A stretch of 10,628 bases of DNA from Lishizhenia sp033720595 (GTDB lineage Bacteria > Bacteroidota > Bacteroidia > Flavobacteriales_D > Crocinitomicaceae). Below, in pieces: positions 7,368 to 10,628 of the stretch (its first letter is position 1; each line of letters begins with the position of its first letter). The notes under the pieces are model-generated. The model had not been told where the DNA came from. It worked only from the letters and a program-made list of their open reading frames with translations, and did not search any database. The stretch lies in NCBI RefSeq assembly GCF_033720595.1, contig NZ_JAWWCF010000105.1, forward strand, positions 1-10,628, written 5' to 3'. The translations under genes and the position numbers were made by a program.

Positions 7368-7386
7368 TCCCCAATAATCTTGGGGA
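7368..7386. terminator. Stem-loop 10 bp after the surface protein stop
   Basis: TCCCCAA (7368-7374) and TTGGGGA (7380-7386) form a perfect 7-bp stem with a 5-nt loop. There is no T-run after it on the plus strand (CGGGCC follows), so it is either a weak terminator or an mRNA 3'-end-protecting hairpin. Confidence 0.45.
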
Positions 7387-7459
7387 CGGGCCTTCCCTTC
7401 AAATCCTCAATACGAAAAGTTTTCATACAACCCCTTTTGAGGGCTTCTTATGTCGCCCT

Positions 7460-7500
7460 AAAAATGCGGTATTCAATACTTTTTGTATTTCCGGGTTTTT
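7460..7500. terminator. Candidate bidirectional terminator
   Basis: A symmetrical imperfect hairpin lies between two convergent genes. A5 at 7460-7464 faces T5 at 7496-7500, CGG (7467-7469) faces CCG (7491-7493), and AATAC (7475-7479) faces GTATT (7485-7489) around a TTTTT loop. Each strand therefore ends in a T-run, as expected for termination from both sides. The stem is interrupted and AT-rich, so strength is uncertain. Confidence 0.45.
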
Positions 7501-7502
7501 CG

Positions 7503-7519
7503 TTCTGTCCCTAACAGAA
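7503..7519. other. Short hairpin just past the recO stop
   Basis: TTCTGT (7503-7508) and ACAGAA (7514-7519) form a perfect 6-bp stem with a 5-nt loop, 14 bp beyond the end of recO. On the minus strand it is the first of several hairpins that a recO transcript would meet. There is no adjacent T-run. Confidence 0.35.
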
Positions 7520-7533
7520 ATTAAGACCCATTA

Positions 7534-8244
7534 TTAACTCAAAACAGCCTCTATCACCTCTATGGTCTTCAATTGTGTAAAGTTGTCTAAATGATAGCTA
7601 AAATAGCTGATAAGGTTCTGTAAGAGTTGTTTTCTTTCCCGTTTAGGAATCTCTAAAGCCAATTGACTTAGTTTGTCGCTATTGCGAAGCATTAAATTCA
7701 AATAAACAATACTCTCGTCGTAAATGTATTTATGTCCAAGTGGTTTAAAGGCACAAATCTTACCTTCTTCAACATCAAAATAAGCGGCTTGTTCGTGTTC
7801 ACTTTCTGGATAAAAACCGAGAAGTTTAGAAAATTCTAGTAAATAGTAAAGGGGATAATTGGTATACTCATCACTGCTGTTGAGCCACAACATTTCATCT
7901 TTTATAAAATGAAAAAAGCTAGGGTCTTTTACTTCTTGAATGATGCTTTTAGTGGCCACTTCGGCCATAAAAAACAACAAGCTAGATTTCACCGGGTGCA
8001 TACACAATTCCTGAAAATTATACTCTGCTTGTATACCCGAAATTTTACCCAAACTACTATCATTTCGTTTGTAGCAAGTAATTTCACTGATGCTTAAAGG
8101 AAAGAGAATGTTGGCATTTTTCTTCTTAGCTCCTTGGAAAATAAAGTCTTGAATTCCTTCTTCTAAGGTGAAGAATTTTAAGATTAAACTACTTTCGGAG
8201 TAATCCGTTTTCTTTAAAAGAATACCCGTTAAATTTTTCTTCAT
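7534..8244 (-). CDS. recO: DNA repair protein RecO
   Basis: A 236-residue protein of normal RecO length. The N-terminal ~80 residues fit the OB fold (TGILLKKTDYSESSLILKFF, 6-25, with the usual 'k..dY.E...i...fT' pattern). The helical C-terminal domain carries LLGFYPE (141-147) and the closing helix YHLDNFTQLKTIEVIEAVL (217-235). RecO anneals single strands and, with RecR, loads RecA onto SSB-coated gaps in the RecFOR pathway. The four-Cys zinc site of some RecO proteins is absent (Cys57, 81 and 164 are scattered), as in E. coli RecO. The ATG (8242-8244) lies 1 bp after the porZ-like stop codon, so the two are co-transcribed and probably translationally coupled. Two TAA stops in tandem end the gene (7531-7536). 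Confidence 0.93.
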   Translation of the reverse strand: MKKNLTGILLKKTDYSESSLILKFFTLEEGIQDFIFQGAKKKNANILFPLSISEITCYKRNDSSLGKISGIQAEYNFQELCMHPVKSSLLFFMAEVATKSIIQEVKDPSFFHFIKDEMLWLNSSDEYTNYPLYYLLEFSKLLGFYPESEHEQAAYFDVEEGKICAFKPLGHKYIYDESIVYLNLMLRNSDKLSQLALEIPKRERKQLLQNLISYFSYHLDNFTQLKTIEVIEAVLS

Positions 8245-8245
8245 C

Positions 8246-10555
8246 TTAATTGATAAAAACGACCTTACCTACCTTTCTGCCTTTTCCTTCTTTAGGGGTG
8301 GTCCAGATGAGGTAAACTCCCGTTGATGCTCGCTCTCCGTTCAAGGTCTTACCATTCCATGTGGCTGTTCCTCCATTACTCGTCGTAGAGTAAACTAAGT
8401 TTCCAGCAACATCTGTAATCCTTACTGCTGAGTTATAGGCTATTCCTTGAATTGTTATAGGACCCTCAAACTCTGGTCTTACAGGGTTGGGGAATACGAC
8501 TACGTTTTCATACTGACTATCACCAAAAGTTGCATCACTTCTGTAAGAAACGAGCCCATTATCTGTAGCTATAAAAACCTCTCCGGTATTCTGATCAACA
8601 GTAATATCTAAAATAGCATTAGAAACGAGCGGACTATTAGATGTATTAAATTCTCGAATCACTTCCAATCCATTTTCAGAGAATAAAAACACCCCTGAAT
8701 TTTCAGTCCCTATCCATTTACGATTTGCTCCGTCTATAGCAATATCTGTGATGTAAACATTCTTTAATATCTCTTCAGCATTTTCTTCGAATTGCTTTAC
8801 TAAATTCTGGAAATTATAGTCTCCAAGGTCTGCATCAAAAATGCCAGCAGTACTGTATAATATGCGCAAACCATCTGGTGATCCAACCCATAGCTCATTG
8901 TCAAAATCAACCACCATGGCAGATATCTGATCAGAGGTTAAATTACCATTCGTCTGGCTTGTTCCCAATATTTTGTATTCATCGTCCGAAGTATCCATCA
9001 AATCTATTCCTTCGTCAAAGGCTACTACTCCGGTACCTGTAACCGCAAACCATTTTACACCATTGTAATCGATTACCAAGTCGCGTGTATATTTATTCGC
9101 CACTGAAGAAGGTAGTTGAAATTCATACCACTGACCATCTGCCGTATATGCCTTCAAAGGTTTTGAACTTAAGCTATTGAGTATCCAGAGTGTCCCGTCA
9201 TTATCAAAGGCCATGTCAGAAATATAGCTCCAATTATTACCGAGAGATGACCATTCTAGATAACTACTGTTAGGGGTAAACGTGTCTGTAATTGTTGTAC
9301 CATTTTCTGTAATAAGCAAGGGAATTTTAGAATAAGTACCAAATGCAATTCGGTCTGAATTATAAGGGTCAACCGCTACAGATATGATATCCCAATATCC
9401 CTGAACATCCATTAAGTCTTGATTTCCTGGATTAAAGTTTTGCCATTGTTCATCCTGAAAAGTATAAGCACCGTGTCTTTTAAACGAAGGACCTATTCCG
9501 TCCAATTGTCCACCCGCAACTGCTAACTTTCCGTCTCCCCAATCTAAGGCAACCGCCAGTTTGTTAAAAGGTCCATCAAAACCTAAGATTTCACTATTGA
9601 AAGAATTTGTAGCACGAACAAAACCGGTGTTGTTATCTGCAATGTAATATTGTCCATCGATAAAAAGCACACCTCTAGAAGAAGGATAAACTTGATTAAC
9701 GTATTGGTATAAGTTTTCAATTTGCGTGAGGTTTTCATCGTAAACAAAGGTTCCACCCTCCATGCAAACAGCCATTCTATTTCCAGAAACACTGATTTGA
9801 TTAATCTCTCGTTGGTCTAAAAAACTATTACCAGAGGACAAAATTAGAAGAGAGTCTTCTTCATAATTTTGGTGGTCAAAAACTACGTATTGTTCATCTG
9901 CAAAAACTACGATTTGCTCATATTTTCCATTGGCACTGTAGTCTGCCAATCGCGTATCTACCGACCATTGTGCAGGGTCGGCAAGAAAAGGGTTACTCAG
10001 TGCTCCTGTATAAAGTTTATCTTCTGTTAAAGCGAAAAGCGTATCGTTATAAAAATCAACATCTACAATAGCTTGATTACCTCCGGTAGGGTAGTAAGTG
10101 TCTATAACCTCCAAGTTTTCTGGATCGAATACTACTATTCCAAACCCTGTAGCCATGTATACAATATCGTCGAACACTTCAATGGAGTAGATAGATTTGT
10201 CTCCAGTAATATTGGCATTTAAAATGTAGGGAAGGTTAATGGTTCGTTCTCCTTGCAATACATCTATATTTCCTGTTTCGTAACCAATAAAAAGTTGTTG
10301 GGTTTTCTTGTGGAAACCTATAGCGCTCAACTCAATTTCTGAGAGGTAATCAATCTTATCTCTTCGGGTAACTTCATTTGCCGTTAAGTCATAACTCAAT
10401 AAAGCATTGTCGTACATTACATGAACATTTTGTTCATCTCCAGCTATTGCCACGGCATTGTTAGAAGGTATATGTAAACGCCACTCTCCCATACCAACTT
10501 GTGCAGAAGACAACGTGATACTGAAGAGAGAAAATAATGCAATTAACTTTTTCAT
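8246..10555 (-). CDS. porZ: PorZ-like type IX secretion attachment-complex protein
   Basis: A 769-residue protein from the ATG at 10553-10555. Residues 1-18 are a signal peptide (LSSA|Q). The mature start GEWRLHIPSNNAVAIA (23-38), then SYDLTANEVTR and LSEIELSAIGF, match the PorZ N-terminus. The body is beta-propeller, with blade motifs of the two-component-regulator type (GTLWILNS 454-461, KWFAVTGTGVVAFD 501-514, ELWVGSPDGL 554-563, KWIGTENSGVFLF 613-625, VFIATDNGLVSY 660-671), consistent with PorZ's two propellers. Residues about 684-769 are a type A T9SS C-terminal domain (VVVFPNPV 685-692, VRITDVAGNLVYS 711-723, STGVYLIW 744-751). In P. gingivalis PorZ (776 residues) works with PorU, PorV and PorQ at the cell surface and supplies anionic LPS to the sortase PorU. 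An upstream in-frame ATG at 10583-10585 would add ten residues before the signal peptide; I reject it because MKKLIALFSLF is a standard signal start. Confidence 0.88.
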   Translation of the reverse strand: MKKLIALFSLFSITLSSAQVGMGEWRLHIPSNNAVAIAGDEQNVHVMYDNALLSYDLTANEVTRRDKIDYLSEIELSAIGFHKKTQQLFIGYETGNIDVLQGERTINLPYILNANITGDKSIYSIEVFDDIVYMATGFGIVVFDPENLEVIDTYYPTGGNQAIVDVDFYNDTLFALTEDKLYTGALSNPFLADPAQWSVDTRLADYSANGKYEQIVVFADEQYVVFDHQNYEEDSLLILSSGNSFLDQREINQISVSGNRMAVCMEGGTFVYDENLTQIENLYQYVNQVYPSSRGVLFIDGQYYIADNNTGFVRATNSFNSEILGFDGPFNKLAVALDWGDGKLAVAGGQLDGIGPSFKRHGAYTFQDEQWQNFNPGNQDLMDVQGYWDIISVAVDPYNSDRIAFGTYSKIPLLITENGTTITDTFTPNSSYLEWSSLGNNWSYISDMAFDNDGTLWILNSLSSKPLKAYTADGQWYEFQLPSSVANKYTRDLVIDYNGVKWFAVTGTGVVAFDEGIDLMDTSDDEYKILGTSQTNGNLTSDQISAMVVDFDNELWVGSPDGLRILYSTAGIFDADLGDYNFQNLVKQFEENAEEILKNVYITDIAIDGANRKWIGTENSGVFLFSENGLEVIREFNTSNSPLVSNAILDITVDQNTGEVFIATDNGLVSYRSDATFGDSQYENVVVFPNPVRPEFEGPITIQGIAYNSAVRITDVAGNLVYSTTSNGGTATWNGKTLNGERASTGVYLIWTTPKEGKGRKVGKVVFIN

Positions 10556-10582
10556 TAAGTTGGTTTTGTATAATGTATTACT

Positions 10583-10612
10583 CAAACGTGGGGATTGTAA
10601 AAATATTTGAAA
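10583..10612 (-). promoter_or_regulatory. Weak candidate promoter for porZ-recO
   Basis: On the minus strand CACGTTTG (10590-10583) is one mismatch from the -7 consensus TAnnTTTG, and the -33 position is only loosely TTTC-like. Transcription would start near 10577, which would exclude the upstream ATG at 10585 and leave about 22 nt before the ATG at 10555. The evidence is thin because the window ends 38 bp beyond the box. Confidence 0.28.
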
Positions 10613-10628
10613 TCTTCATCTATCCGAA

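Noticed and set aside
7909..9792. Short frames at 7909-8097 (+) and 9583-9792 (-, different phase)
   Set aside because: They are shadows of recO and the porZ-like gene, with no independent support.
10556..10585. Longer start for the porZ-like protein at the ATG 10583-10585
   Set aside because: It would place ten polar residues before a textbook signal peptide, and the best candidate -7 box overlaps this ATG.

Overview
The window is chromosomal DNA of a Bacteroidota bacterium, most likely Flavobacteriales or a close relative. The evidence is two proteins with type IX secretion (T9SS) sorting domains of different classes, a PorZ-like T9SS component, a Bacteroidota-type promoter box (TATCTTTG) and AT-rich DNA with mostly SD-poor starts. 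A family-level assignment cannot be made from this sequence.

Left part (1-3989, minus strand): five tightly packed leftward genes, probably one operon. In transcription order they are a DEDDy-type 3'-5' exonuclease (PolB exo2-like), a small lipoprotein of unknown function, an exported S66 LD-carboxypeptidase and two GT4-type glycosyltransferases. The second glycosyltransferase runs off the left edge. Neighbours overlap by 44, 8 and 11 bp or are 32 bp apart. The cargo mixes nucleic-acid processing with peptidoglycan and surface-glycan functions. A candidate promoter lies in the 105-bp divergent gap before yraN.

Middle (4095-7358, plus strand): yraN (UPF0102, PD-(D/E)XK-like), then a strong candidate promoter and a 939-residue secreted surface protein. 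That protein has a signal peptide, a LamG-like N-terminal half, five Ig/PKD-like domains (three with an exact 71-residue period and conserved Cys pairs) and a type B (CHU_C) T9SS sorting domain.

Right part (7359-10628): a 175-bp convergent intergenic region rich in hairpins, then recO and a porZ-like gene, both leftward and separated by 1 bp. PorZ belongs to the T9SS attachment complex that processes and anchors cargo on the cell surface, so the window holds both a probable T9SS client and a piece of the machinery. The glycosyltransferases could bear on surface polysaccharide, but nothing here links them directly to the T9SS anchor.

Most of this is ordinary Bacteroidota core genome. I see no phage, insertion sequence, CRISPR array, RNA gene or obvious defence system. 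The least explained parts are the lipoprotein nested in the exonuclease operon, the hairpin cluster at 7359-7533 and the N-terminal half of the surface protein.
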